Assembly (NCBI GenBank): GCA_947685225.1
Contig: CANTUV010000031.1
Span: 70,537,001-70,601,000, forward strand
Length of the DNA stretch: 64,000 nt
From: Garcia nutans
Lineage: Eukaryota; Streptophyta; Magnoliopsida; Malpighiales; Euphorbiaceae
Reading direction: 5' to 3'
Part shown: piece by piece, positions 20,941 to 31,430 of the stretch
Layout of the letters: every line of letters starts with the position of its first letter
Position numbering within the stretch: position 1 is the stretch's first letter
Made by a program: the position numbers and the translations under genes
The notes under the pieces: model-generated
What the model saw: the letters and a program-made list of their open reading frames with translations, nothing else
What the model was told of the DNA's origin: nothing
Databases searched by the model: none

Positions 20941-21662
20941 ACTGACTACAATTAAGTTCAAAACTTAGCTCGGGTCCAAAACCCAAATTTCCTCTTAAGT
21001 CCAAAACTTAGCTCAGGTCCAGAACCCAAATTACCTTTAAGTCCAGAACTTAGCTCGGGTCTAGAATCCAAATTACCCTTAAGTCCATAACTTAGCTCGA
21101 GTCCAAAACTCAAATCACCCTTAAGTCCAGAACTTAGCTCGGGTCCAGAACTCAAATTACCCTTAATTCCAGAACTTAGCTTGGGTCCAGAACCCAAATC
21201 ACCCTTAAGTTCAGAACTTAGCTCTAGTCCAGAACCCAAATCACCCTTAAGTCCAGAACTTAGCTTGGGTCCAGAATTCAAATTATCCTTAAGTCTAGAA
21301 CTTAGCTCAGGTCCAGAACCCAAAAACCCTTAAGTCTAGAACTTAGCTCGGGTCCAGAATCCAAATCACCCTTAAGTCCAGAACTTAGCTCCGGTCCAAA
21401 ACCCAAATTACCCTTAAGTCTAGAACTTAACTCAGGTCCAGAATCCAAATCACCCTTAAGTCCAGAACTTAGCTCGGGTCCAAAACTCAAATCACCCTTA
21501 AGTCCAGAACTTAGCTCAGGTCCAGAACCCAAATCACCCTTAAGTCCAGAACTTAGCTCGGGTCCAGAATCCAAATTACCCTTAAGTCCAGAACTTAGCT
21601 CGGGTCCAAAACTCAAATTATCCTTAAGTCTAAAACTTAGCTCGGGTCCAGAACCCAAATTA
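20941..21662 (+). repeat. A1 39-bp tandem array (about 18 copies)
   Basis: Each unit holds two mini-hairpins, AAGTCCAGAACTT and GGGTCCAGAACCC, separated by AGCTC and AAAT-rich spacers. Copies with GAGTCCAAAACTC keep pairing. Because 39 is a multiple of three, the minus strand stays open for long stretches (13-residue repeats such as SGPELSSGLKGDL). The array lies just before the 3' LTR, the site where Tat/Ogre elements are known to gain tandem repeats. Confidence 0.9.
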
Positions 21663-21751
21663 TTTTATAGTCTAAAGAGTCCAACATGTCTCCAAACCCA
21701 GTAAAAAATTGCACTGCTTTTCACTCTCTTTTGCCGTAGTCTCAGATCGCT

Positions 21752-21767
21752 CAAGTAGAGGACAAAC
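21752..21767 (+). promoter_or_regulatory. Probable A1 polypurine tract
   Basis: AAGTAGAGGACAAAC is purine-rich and directly precedes the LTR start TGTAGACAC at 21768. A weak tract, chosen by position. Confidence 0.4.
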
Positions 21768-23772
21768 TGTAGACACTTAATTTTTAACCCAGTCTGGTCC
21801 AATATTTTTAATATAGTCCAAAATAATTTTTGTGGTATTTTAAATAAATAATATTTATTTTTGTATTTATTATTTATAATTTTTAACAAAAATAAAATAG
21901 GTAATATTAATAAATTTAAAAAATATATAAAAAATAAATAAATAAAAATCGGCGACGGAAAATTCGGCGATAAAAAATTTCATCGCCGAAAGTGAATTGA
22001 CTTGGGTCAATTCGCTGTATGAATTTCCTGCAGGAAGTTCCTGTGATGAAATGGCCACAAGCCAATTCGCCGCAGTAGCTGCAGGAAATTACTGCAGCGA
22101 ATTGGCTGGCCCTCCAGTGCTCGCTCGCAATTTTCGCCCGCAGCAATTTTTTTTCAGCGCAGTTTTTTCAAAACCGAATTCTATTTGGTTTTGATTTTTT
22201 TTCTTAAATAGTTTTAATTTCCTTAGACAATTAGAAGTAGGTTTTTTTATTTTTCCTATAAATACCACATTAAAACACAGAATTAAGGATTAGAAAATTG
22301 TTTTACTTGATCGAGACTTTGGACTTCTGACTTGGGAGGAAAAAGATGGCAGAAACCCTAGGAGCAAGAAACGGCAAAAATTAGCAACAAGAAGCATTCA
22401 TCAATCCATCAAAGGCAGCAACATTGCCTTTGTCATTGTTCATCTAGGAGTCAATTGTGGAGGAACCAACGAATGGAGGTTTGATTATAAATCTTTGATT
22501 TGATTATATTTACAACATTCTTATGTTTAGATTCATGAATTGTTTAAGCATACGATGTTATTGCCATATTTTCTTTTCAATGTTTCTATCATTTGTTTTG
22601 ATATTAAGCCAATAACCTAAATTATTAAACTTAGTAGTATGTTTTACAGATCAAATTGTCCATTCATCCAGTAGCCTAAGTCATTGATTAAATTATCAAA
22701 AACCCTAAATCATTCTCTTATTTTCAAAACTTCAAAAACCCTAAAACTGTCCTTCTGTTTCCAAAACTTTAAAACCCTAAATTATTTTTTCCCTAACTAT
22801 TTTCTTAATCATCTAAACCTTAAATTATTTGTCTAAAACTTCAAAATTTCGTCTTAATTCTCCAAAACCCTAATATTCTTTACATTTTCTAAAAACTTTA
22901 ATCATAATTGTTTCTATAAAACTCTAAACTGTTTTCTTAAATCCTAAGATCGAATATGTTTTCCAAAATATTAAAAACCCTAAACTATCTTATTACTTCT
23001 TAAAACCCCATCCAGTAAACCCTAGTTTTCCTAAATCATAATTCTTAAAACTTCAAAACTTTATGACAAGTTCATCAACTCAGTAACCACAATCGAGTAA
23101 CCGTGAATTATAAACCCTAATGTCTTAAGGTTCCAAAACCCTAATTTCATGATGTTTGCTTAAAATCCTAACTAAACCTACTTTTTTAAATCACAGTAAC
23201 ATTATTTTCATATCCAAAACCTTAAATCTTTTAAACATCCAGTAGCTATTTTATTTCCTTAAAATATTTCTCAACAAATTAAACTAGTATATGCAAAACC
23301 CTAGTTATTGAACATAAAACCCTAGAAATTCTAATTAATGCATGAACCCTAAATTTATATATTTATTGCTTTATTTAATTTTAGATTTAATTATATAGTT
23401 TATTATATGTTTTGATGGTTGATTTATTTAATTTCAATGCTTGATTTATTTAATTTGTCATGGATGAATATTTTCTTTATTATTATGATTATTATTTATT
23501 TGTTTTGATATTAAAATTGTAAGAGGTATGTTTCCACTTTATGGGTACCTCATTAATTAATTTTCATGTAATTTAAATTACTTTTATATTTTGGATCAAT
23601 GTAAAGGACATGTTTCCACCTTTCGATGGGTGTCCTATTTAGTTTGGATATGGACAATGTAAGGACATATTTCCATCCTCGGATGGGTATCCATTTATTT
23701 GCTTTGTTTGGACATTACTTTGATTTTAATATAATGATGCTTTATTTTAATTGTTGCATGTAATATGGATAA
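21768..23772 (+). repeat. A1 3' LTR, left part
   Basis: Begins TGTAGACACTTAATTTTT. It contains a dense palindrome cluster (21960-22110), telomere-like CCCTAAA motifs (22687-23345) and the three-hairpin block (23525-23692), and is then split by B. It rejoins at 34213/34218, giving an LTR of about 2.3 kb. Confidence 0.9.
23768..23772 (+). repeat. Left target site duplication of B
   Basis: GATAA, repeated exactly at 34213-34217. Confidence 0.9.
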
Positions 23773-26570
23773 TGTAATATCCCTATGCATGCCCTAGAAG
23801 TTTTGTGTTGTTGTTGTTGGTTTGAATTGAGAAATGGGAAGAGAATGTTTTTGTATGGTGGTTGGGAAAGAAAAGAGGGTTTAGAGATAATTGTATATGT
23901 TGCTTATATGGTGATATATATAACATATAAAGTGGTCAAAATGGAAAGTCAAGGAAAGAGGATATTTTTGTGTTGGTTGTGAAATTACTTAAATGGGTAT
24001 AGATATGACAAAAGCTTAGTTAAATGGATGAGGGTATTATAGTAATTTTCTTTTGGATGGGTATTTAATGCCTATTGACTTTGTGTTTCTTCATCATTTC
24101 TTCTTCTTCTTGTTGTTGTGTGGCCGGCTCATCAAAGAAAGAAGAGAGCAAGAGAACAAGTGATGGTTTTGATGATTTCAAGTTCAAAGTGAAGGAAGTT
24201 TTCAAAGTTACAAGTTGGAGTTTCAAGGAATTTCATTATTTGGTAAGTTTGCTCTTGTTTACTCTTGTTATTTTTGAAGTTATGCTTGAGTTGAGTTGTG
24301 ATTTGATGATGGTATGATTAAGTTGCTTATGGTGTGATTTTAAGTATTGATTTTGCTTGATAGATGAGAAGTTGGGTTGGTGTTGGTGATGGAAGAGTAA
24401 GAGTTGTGTTTAGTGAAATTGTTTCTGTTTTACAATTAGTAAAGGCTGTGATTTGTATGATTTTTAATTAATTATAGAAAAATGTTCTTGAAGTGAATTT
24501 TTGATATGTTGTGCCTCTATGAGTCTAGAATGACTGAAAAATATGTTGATTCGATTTTGGATAGGTTATGAATTTAGAAAGATTATTTTTATTAGACCTG
24601 TTCCAGCAGGTACCTTAACTGAGACAGCTCTATTTCGGGATTTTTAATAAAATGTAGAAAAATCATATTCAATTGAATTTTGGATATGTTGTTTCTTAGT
24701 GAGTCTAGTATTTGAGAAAAATAATTTGGAACCACGTTGATTGAATTTGATTTATGGAATTCACAAAGTTCAGAACTGCTGCCAGAATGCAGGGCAATTG
24801 GGGCAGTCTGGTTAGGTGAACTATTTGACCAAGATTTTGTGTTCAGTTTGATCTGAAATTTTAAAGGAATGATTTTAAGATACAAAACTAAATTCTGTAA
24901 AAATTTTAGAATTTTTAGTCAAGTATATTATTTTATACAATTTTTCAAAATAAGGATAACATGGAGTCTAAAACCAGAATGTACTATTCATATGGTCATT
25001 TTGCTAATATTCCTTTTGGATTAGGTTGTGAAGAGGTTGAATTGCCCTAATTGCATTGTTGAGATTGAATAATGTTATGTTATGCATTGTGAATGGTAAT
25101 GTGTTTCATGAGTAATGCACATTGAAATGTTATACCAAAGATGTTATAATGATTCAAATGAAATATGATTGAAGCATGCATTGATGATAGGATTGAATAA
25201 TAATGTGAGTGTTTAGATAATGTAATGAATATTGTATATAATGATGAAATGAAGTGGGAATGATATGATGTTATGAGAAAATGGTTTTGTTGTAATGTGA
25301 GATGTTGAGGCATGATTGCTTAACTTGCTTGTGAAAAAGAAATGAATTGAAAAAGTATTGATAAGTTTAATGAACGGACCTATCCGTCTCCTGCGGAACT
25401 ATGCGGATCCAGTGGGTTGGGCAACCGATCTTGGACTACCGATCTGGTAGGAGGAAGGTTCGATATAGTCAGTATTATACGTACCTATTTGCCTCCTGCG
25501 GAACCATGCGGACCCATTGGAATGGGCAACCGAACTTGGACAACCGACCTGGATGGGGAAAGGTATGTTACTGATAATGTTATACGTGCCTATTTGCCTC
25601 CTGCGGACCCTTGGGATTGGAGGGCAACCGACCTGGTTGGGAAAGGGTACGTATATAAAGTCATAGTTGTTGGCTATAATGATAAATTTAAATGAGTATA
25701 ATGAATGGTGCTATTATATGAATATTGATGTGACATTGAACAAAGCAACATATTGAATAGATAATATGCTTTTGATTGATATATGTAATTAATTTGTGAC
25801 ATTGCATTTTAGCATGAATTATCTTACTAAGCCCTTGGCTTAGCGCGATAGTGTTTAATCGCGCAGGTAATAGAGCTGATAGAGTCGATCCCGAGAGTTC
25901 ATCCAGACCAAGTGAGAGTAGACCTTGAAGAGTTGATTTTGGGAACTTAAAGATCAGAAGAGAATTGCCAATCATGTATACTTCTTTATATTTTGTAAAG
26001 TAATGTTTATAATGTAAAAATATGGATATATTTAAATATGTACTCAAGTGTTTGTAAATATGTACATATTTTATAACTTCCGCTGTGTAATATTTAAATG
26101 TATATATATATATAACTAATATGTTTTGTTTTATAAGTAAATGACCTACTTTTCTATAATGTATAATGATAAGGGTATTGTATCAAGTTTAAAGTGTTTT
26201 GAATGTTAAGAAAACCGTAGCATCCCTATGTTTGATGCACTTATGCTACATTGTTGTGGTTGTAGTGTGTGGGCATTGGATATGGGGGTGTTACAAATCC
26301 TTTTTGCAGGTTGTAGTTGAGGGTATAAGGGGGATTTATTGGAAGTGTACTGAGAATGATTTTTTTTGCATTGGTTTGTGTAAAATGTTTTAAAAATCAG
26401 AAAAAAAAACTAGTTTTGTCGACATTTGGGACTCAATTTTTAGACGAAACTATGGCAAAATTTCTATTAAAATTGGAACTAAAATTTGACTAAGTAAAAT
26501 TGGTAGCAACATTAGGTTAGTGTGGCGCCTCTACTCAGCTTACACATGTAGGTCGGGAAGGGGTGTTACA
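23773..26570 (+). repeat. B 5' LTR
   Basis: Begins TGTAATATCCC and ends GGGTGTTACA. Landmarks: TATA-like run (about 23912-23932), GTAAGT donor (24243), three 105-bp repeats (about 25381-25660), double hairpin (25827-25864), an internal copy of the LTR terminus (to 26295) and an extra 275-bp tail. Confidence 0.95.
25381..25665 (+). repeat. 105-bp tandem repeat in B 5' LTR
   Basis: About 2.7 copies with exact 105-bp spacing of the CTCCTGCGGA landmark (25391, 25496, 25601). The 3' LTR has the same array at 33022-33306. Confidence 0.85.
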
Positions 26571-26578
26571 ATTGTTTT

Positions 26579-26590
26579 TGGTATCAGAGC
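26579..26590 (+). promoter_or_regulatory. B primer binding site
   Basis: TGGTATCAGAGC, complementary to the 3' end of initiator methionine tRNA, 8 bp after the LTR end. This is the usual primer of chromoviruses. Confidence 0.9.
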
Positions 26591-26739
26591 CTAGGTTTGA
26601 GATTCTCAGCCTAGGTAAAATGTAATAAAAAGAATATTTTACTTAAAAAGTTGGTTTTGAAATAATATACATGTTTGGGATTGGCAACCTCTGATCTTTA
26701 ATAAGATGTAGTATGTTGTGTTTGCAGACTTAGGTTGTG

Positions 26740-29700
26740 ATGGATTCTCACTCACGTCAGTCGATTGAGGGTAGTGCCGAGAGTATCGCTCCTGCTGAGG
26801 GAGCTAGAGTTGATAGTGTTGAGGAGGCACCTGCTTCGGTGTCGGGTAGACCAGCTGGAGAGGAGGTTCCGCCAGCCTGGTTTAGACATATGATGGAAGT
26901 TATGAGACAAGCACCAGTGCAACCAGTGCCACCACCCCCTCAGCCTTTGGTATCTGTGAGGCACTATGATAAACTAAGGAAGTATGGAGCGGAGGATTTC
27001 CTTGGTACTACTGATCCAGCTGTAGCAGAACAGTGGCTTGACAAAGTACAAAGGATCTTTATTCAGTTACAAGCCACCCCTGAGGAAAAATTTGACTATG
27101 CAAGATCTTTGCTACAGAAGGACGCCTACGATTGGTGGAAGACGGTGCCCCATTCTATGGATGATCCTCCAACACTGTCTTACACTGATTTTCTGAGGGA
27201 ATTTGAGTTGAAGTATACTCCTAGGGAGTATAAAGATGGGAAGAAAAGAGAGTTTCTAGATTTGAAGCAAGATCATCGGACCGTAACTGAGTATGAAGTT
27301 GAGTTTATTCGACTGAGTCAGTATGCTGGGGGTATCATTGCTGATGAGATTGATAGATGCAGGAGGTTTGAGGAGGGATTGAGGCCCTCGATCATGTGCT
27401 TAGTGGCTGGATCCAGATATCAGGATTTCTCACACCTTGTGACAGCAGCTCAAAGTGTAGAGCGAGCTCAAGTTATTGCAGCTGCTTCAGAAGAAGAGGT
27501 TAGGGTTAGAAGGCCCCAGTTCGAGGCAGGGTCTTCCTCTGCGAAGAGGGGTAGAGGAAGTTTTGTTCCTCGGAGTAGTAGGAGCCAGAGACCAGCTGGT
27601 AGGTCTGTGCAGTTCCAGAGACAGAGATTTAGACCTGCAGCTTCAGTGGCAAGTGCTCCGATCCCTATGACTCAGAGATCCGCTCCACCTAGATGTGCTC
27701 AGTGTGGGGGTCATCATAGAGGTGTTTGTTGGAAGAGTGGTGGACCAGCTGTATGCTTCAGGTGTGGATCACCTGACCACTTTGTGAGAGACTGTCCTGA
27801 GAGGCAGGAGCAGATGCCAGTTGATTCTGCTGCTTCTCGAGCTAGTGTGAGGGGAGGCAGAGGAGGCAGAGGTGCCAGCCGGGGAGGTAGACCAGGATTC
27901 AGTTCTAGAGGAGGTGCTACATCCAGGGAGGGTAGACCAGAGGAGGTTGGATCTTCCCAGAGGATGTATGTTATGCAGAGGCAGCCAGATACATCGGCAG
28001 TCATAGCTGGTACTTTTTCTTTATTTAATACTCCAGTACTTGCTTTGATTGATCCGGGTTCCACGCATTCATATATTAGTGCATCTGTTTTGCCTGTATT
28101 TGATGTGCATGCTGAGTCCCTAGGATTTGATGTGTTGGTGACAAATCCGTTAGGGCATAGTGTGGTTGTGAGTAAGGTGCATAGAGATAGTGCAGTAGTG
28201 GTGCAGGGTGAGGAGTTCCTTGGGGATTTGATTGAGATGCCATTTAAGGAATATGACGTGATCTTAGGTATGGATTGGCTATCTCGACATGGAGCTGTGG
28301 TGGATTGTAAAAAGAAAATTGTTTCTTTGAGAACGGGTGATGGTAGAGAGGTGATAGTATCTAATGAGCAGGAACAGCTAGCCTCCTTATTTGTTTCAGC
28401 TGTTACAGCCAGAAGGTTGATTAGAAAGGGGTGTGAAGCCTATCTTGCTCATGTGGTAGATACTAGAGTGAAGGGTTCTTCCATTGATAGTATTGCCACA
28501 GTTGCAGAGTTCCCTGATGTTTTTCCAGAGGAGTTGCCAGGATTGCCTCCTGAGAGAGAGGTGGAGTTTGGTATTGAATTGTTGCCTGGTACCACTCCTA
28601 TCTCTATTACTCCTTACAGAATGGCACCAGCAGAATTGAGGGAGTTGAAAGTGCAATTACAGGAGTTGTTGGACAAAGGATTTATTCGCCCCAGTGTTTC
28701 TCCTTGGGGAGCTCCTGTGCTATTTATGAAGAAGAAAGATGGTACTATGAGGTTGTGTATCGATTATAGGCAATTGAACAAGGTGACTATTAAAAATAAA
28801 TATCCTTTGCCTAGAATCGATGATCTCTTTGATCAATTGAAAGGTGCAGCTGTGTTTTCTAAAATTGATTTGAGATCTGGGTACCATCAGCTGAGAGTCA
28901 GAGCTGAGGATGTTCCGAAGACCGCCTTTCGGACCAGGTATGGGCATTATGAATTTCTAGTTATGCCTTTTGGTCTAACGAATGCACCTGCAGCTTTTAT
29001 GGATTTGATGAATAGGGTGTTTAGGCCCTATTTGGATCAGTTTGTAGTGGTCTTCATTGATGATATACTGGTGTATTCGCGGAATGAAGAGGAACATGAT
29101 ATGCATCTGCGGATTGTGTTGCAGATTTTGAGAGAGAAACAGTTATTTGCCAAATTGTCGAAGTGTGAGTTCTGGTTGGATCAAGTTGCTTTTCTCGGAC
29201 ATATTGTTTCAGCGGAAGGCATTAGAGTTGATCCAAGTAAAGTTGAAGCTATTCTGAATTGGAGTCCACCCAAGTCTGTGACAGAGATTAGAAGTTTTCT
29301 GGGTTTGGCAGGCTATTACCGACGGTTTGTGAAAGGGTTTTCTTTGATAGCTACTCCACTCACCAGATTACTTCGAAAGGGAGTGAGATTTGTGTGGACA
29401 GATCAGTGTCAGGCTAGTTTTGAGCAGTTGAGAGAGTTGTTGACTCAAGCGCCTGTTCTTACTTTACCTGTTGAAGGCAAACCATATGTGATCTACAGTG
29501 ATGCTTCACATAGAGGTTTGGGGTGTGTATTGATGCAGGAAGGGAAAGTTATAGCTTATGCATCTCGACAGTTGAAACCGCATGAGCTTAACTATCCGAC
29601 CCATGATTTGGAATTGGCTGCCATTGTGTTTGCATTGAAGATTTGGTGCCACTATCTGTTTGGGGAGAAATGTTTCATCTACACTGATCACAAGAGTTTG

Positions 29701-31353
29701 AAGTATTTGGGTGTCCAGAAAGAACTCAATCTTCGTCAAAGGAGATGGTTAGAATTGATTAAAGACTACGACTGCTTGATTGACTATCATCCAGGTAAAG
29801 CAAATGTGGTTGCTGATGCCTTGAGTCGGAAGTCTTTAGCTGGTTTAACAGTTTACTCGCTCTCATTGCTTGTTGAGTTGAGAGCATTGCATGCCAGTTT
29901 TGTACCTTGTGTTGATGGTGCATTATTGGCACAGTTGCAATTGAAGCCAATTTTGTTAGATCAGATCAAAGAAGCTCAGTTGGCCGATAAGAAGATTCAG
30001 AAGATTATTTCAGATTGTAAGAATGGGAAAACAAGAGATTTTGTTGTGAAAGACGATGGGAGTCTCTGGTTTAAAAATCGATTGTGTGTACCCGATGATG
30101 CTGAATTGAAAAGAGTCATTTTAGAAGAAGCACATCAGTCAGTGTTTGCTATGCATCCGGGTAATACGAAGATGTATCATGATTTGAGACAGCATTATTG
30201 GTGGATTGGTTTGAAGAGAGACATTGCAGATTTTGTGTCGAAATGTCTCACTTGTCAGAAGGTTAAAGCAGAGCATCAAGTTCCAACCGGGTTGCTTCAA
30301 CCATTGTCAGTGCCAGAATGGAAGTGGGAAAGAGTGACAATGGATTTTGTTTCTGGTTTGCCATTGACACAAAAGAAGCATGATGCTATATGGGTGATTG
30401 TGGATAGATTGACTAAAACAGCTCATTTCCTTCCGGTTCGAATGGATTACTCTTTGGAGAGATTGGCTGAGCTGTATATCCATGAGATTGTGAAACTGCA
30501 TGGTGTTCCAACTTCTTTAGTGTCTGATCGAGATCCCAGGTTTACTTCCAGATTTTGGAAGAGTTTGCATAGTGCTTTAGGTTCTCGACTGCACTTCAGC
30601 ACTGCTTTTCATCCACAGACAGATGGACAGTCAGAGAGGGTGATACAGATTCTTGAAGACATGTTGAGAAGCTGTGTCATTGATTTCACTGGAAGTTGGG
30701 ATAGATTTTTACCTCTTGTGGAGTTTGCATACAACAACAGTCACCAATCAAGCATTGGTATGGCACCGTTTGAAGCATTGTATGGCAGACGGTGTAGGAC
30801 ACCTCTTTGTTGGAATGAGCTTGGAGATAATAAGTTGATTGGTCCTGATTTGATTCAAGAAACTGAAGAAAAAGTAAAGTTGATTCGAGGCAGGTTAAAA
30901 GCAGCTTCAGACCGACAGAAATCTTATGCAGATCTGAAAAGGAGAGATATAGAGTTTAATGTTGGAGATAAGGTATTTCTGAAAGTGTCTCCTTGGAAGA
31001 AGATTTTGAGGTTCGGTCGGAAAGGAAAATTGAGTCCTCGTTTCATTGGGCCGTATGAAGTGTTAGAAAGAGTTGGGCCAGTGGCGTATCGACTTGCTTT
31101 GCCACCTGAGTTGGATCGTATTCATAATGTATTCCATGTTTCTATGTTGAGGAGATATAGGTCGGATCCATCTCATGTGTTGCCATTTGAGTCTATTGAA
31201 GTGAGCCCAGATTTTACATTTGATGAGGAACCAGTTGCTATCTTGGCACATGATGTGAAAGAATTGAGAAACAAGCAAGTGCCATTGGTGAAGATTCTTT
31301 GGAAGAATCATGCAAAAGAAGAAGCGACTTGGGAGAGTGAACAATCCATGTGA
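26740..31353 (+). CDS. B gag-pol polyprotein (Tekay-type chromovirus), intact
   Basis: Single reading frame of 1537 codons from the ATG at 26740, which matches the E gag start at 55433. Domains by residue: gag about 90-240 (WWKTVPHSMDD, FLDLKQ); CAQCGGHH near 318; zinc knuckle CFRCGSPDHFVRDC near 339-352; aspartic protease ALIDPGSTHS near 435; RT about 640-810 with FIDD near 771; RNase H about 915-1030 (YSDAS, TDHKSL); integrase from about 1135 with HHCC, DDE residues in TMDF, VSDRDPRF and GQSERV; GPY module near 1434; chromodomain about 1498-1537 (KILWKNH, EEATWE). All catalytic motifs are intact. A TGA at 31351-31353 ends the protein inside the chromodomain C-terminal helix, nine codons before the next stop. 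It would carry out replication and heterochromatin-directed integration. Confidence 0.95.
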   Translation: MDSHSRQSIEGSAESIAPAEGARVDSVEEAPASVSGRPAGEEVPPAWFRHMMEVMRQAPVQPVPPPPQPLVSVRHYDKLRKYGAEDFLGTTDPAVAEQWLDKVQRIFIQLQATPEEKFDYARSLLQKDAYDWWKTVPHSMDDPPTLSYTDFLREFELKYTPREYKDGKKREFLDLKQDHRTVTEYEVEFIRLSQYAGGIIADEIDRCRRFEEGLRPSIMCLVAGSRYQDFSHLVTAAQSVERAQVIAAASEEEVRVRRPQFEAGSSSAKRGRGSFVPRSSRSQRPAGRSVQFQRQRFRPAASVASAPIPMTQRSAPPRCAQCGGHHRGVCWKSGGPAVCFRCGSPDHFVRDCPERQEQMPVDSAASRASVRGGRGGRGASRGGRPGFSSRGGATSREGRPEEVGSSQRMYVMQRQPDTSAVIAGTFSLFNTPVLALIDPGSTHSYISASVLPVFDVHAESLGFDVLVTNPLGHSVVVSKVHRDSAVVVQGEEFLGDLIEMPFKEYDVILGMDWLSRHGAVVDCKKKIVSLRTGDGREVIVSNEQEQLASLFVSAVTARRLIRKGCEAYLAHVVDTRVKGSSIDSIATVAEFPDVFPEELPGLPPEREVEFGIELLPGTTPISITPYRMAPAELRELKVQLQELLDKGFIRPSVSPWGAPVLFMKKKDGTMRLCIDYRQLNKVTIKNKYPLPRIDDLFDQLKGAAVFSKIDLRSGYHQLRVRAEDVPKTAFRTRYGHYEFLVMPFGLTNAPAAFMDLMNRVFRPYLDQFVVVFIDDILVYSRNEEEHDMHLRIVLQILREKQLFAKLSKCEFWLDQVAFLGHIVSAEGIRVDPSKVEAILNWSPPKSVTEIRSFLGLAGYYRRFVKGFSLIATPLTRLLRKGVRFVWTDQCQASFEQLRELLTQAPVLTLPVEGKPYVIYSDASHRGLGCVLMQEGKVIAYASRQLKPHELNYPTHDLELAAIVFALKIWCHYLFGEKCFIYTDHKSLKYLGVQKELNLRQRRWLELIKDYDCLIDYHPGKANVVADALSRKSLAGLTVYSLSLLVELRALHASFVPCVDGALLAQLQLKPILLDQIKEAQLADKKIQKIISDCKNGKTRDFVVKDDGSLWFKNRLCVPDDAELKRVILEEAHQSVFAMHPGNTKMYHDLRQHYWWIGLKRDIADFVSKCLTCQKVKAEHQVPTGLLQPLSVPEWKWERVTMDFVSGLPLTQKKHDAIWVIVDRLTKTAHFLPVRMDYSLERLAELYIHEIVKLHGVPTSLVSDRDPRFTSRFWKSLHSALGSRLHFSTAFHPQTDGQSERVIQILEDMLRSCVIDFTGSWDRFLPLVEFAYNNSHQSSIGMAPFEALYGRRCRTPLCWNELGDNKLIGPDLIQETEEKVKLIRGRLKAASDRQKSYADLKRRDIEFNVGDKVFLKVSPWKKILRFGRKGKLSPRFIGPYEVLERVGPVAYRLALPPELDRIHNVFHVSMLRRYRSDPSHVLPFESIEVSPDFTFDEEPVAILAHDVKELRNKQVPLVKILWKNHAKEEATWESEQSM

Positions 31354-31415
31354 GAGCAATATCCGCAGTTGTTTCAGCTTTGATATCAGGTAATTTCGAG
31401 GACGAAATTTTCTTT

Positions 31416-31430
31416 TTAGAGGGGGAGAAT
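31416..31430 (+). promoter_or_regulatory. B polypurine tract
   Basis: TTAGAGGGGGAGAAT directly precedes the 3' LTR start. It primes plus-strand DNA synthesis. Confidence 0.9.

Noticed and set aside
20958..21658. Long minus-strand frames encoding 13-residue repeats
   Set aside because: They arise because the 39-bp unit is a multiple of three and has no stop in that frame. They lack a start context or homologue outside the array.
24075..24317. 80-codon frame in both B LTRs
   Set aside because: Identical only because the LTRs are nearly identical. It is not kept in the E or solo LTR.
28396..31359. Several minus-strand frames under the B polyprotein
   Set aside because: Shadows of the real gag-pol frame.
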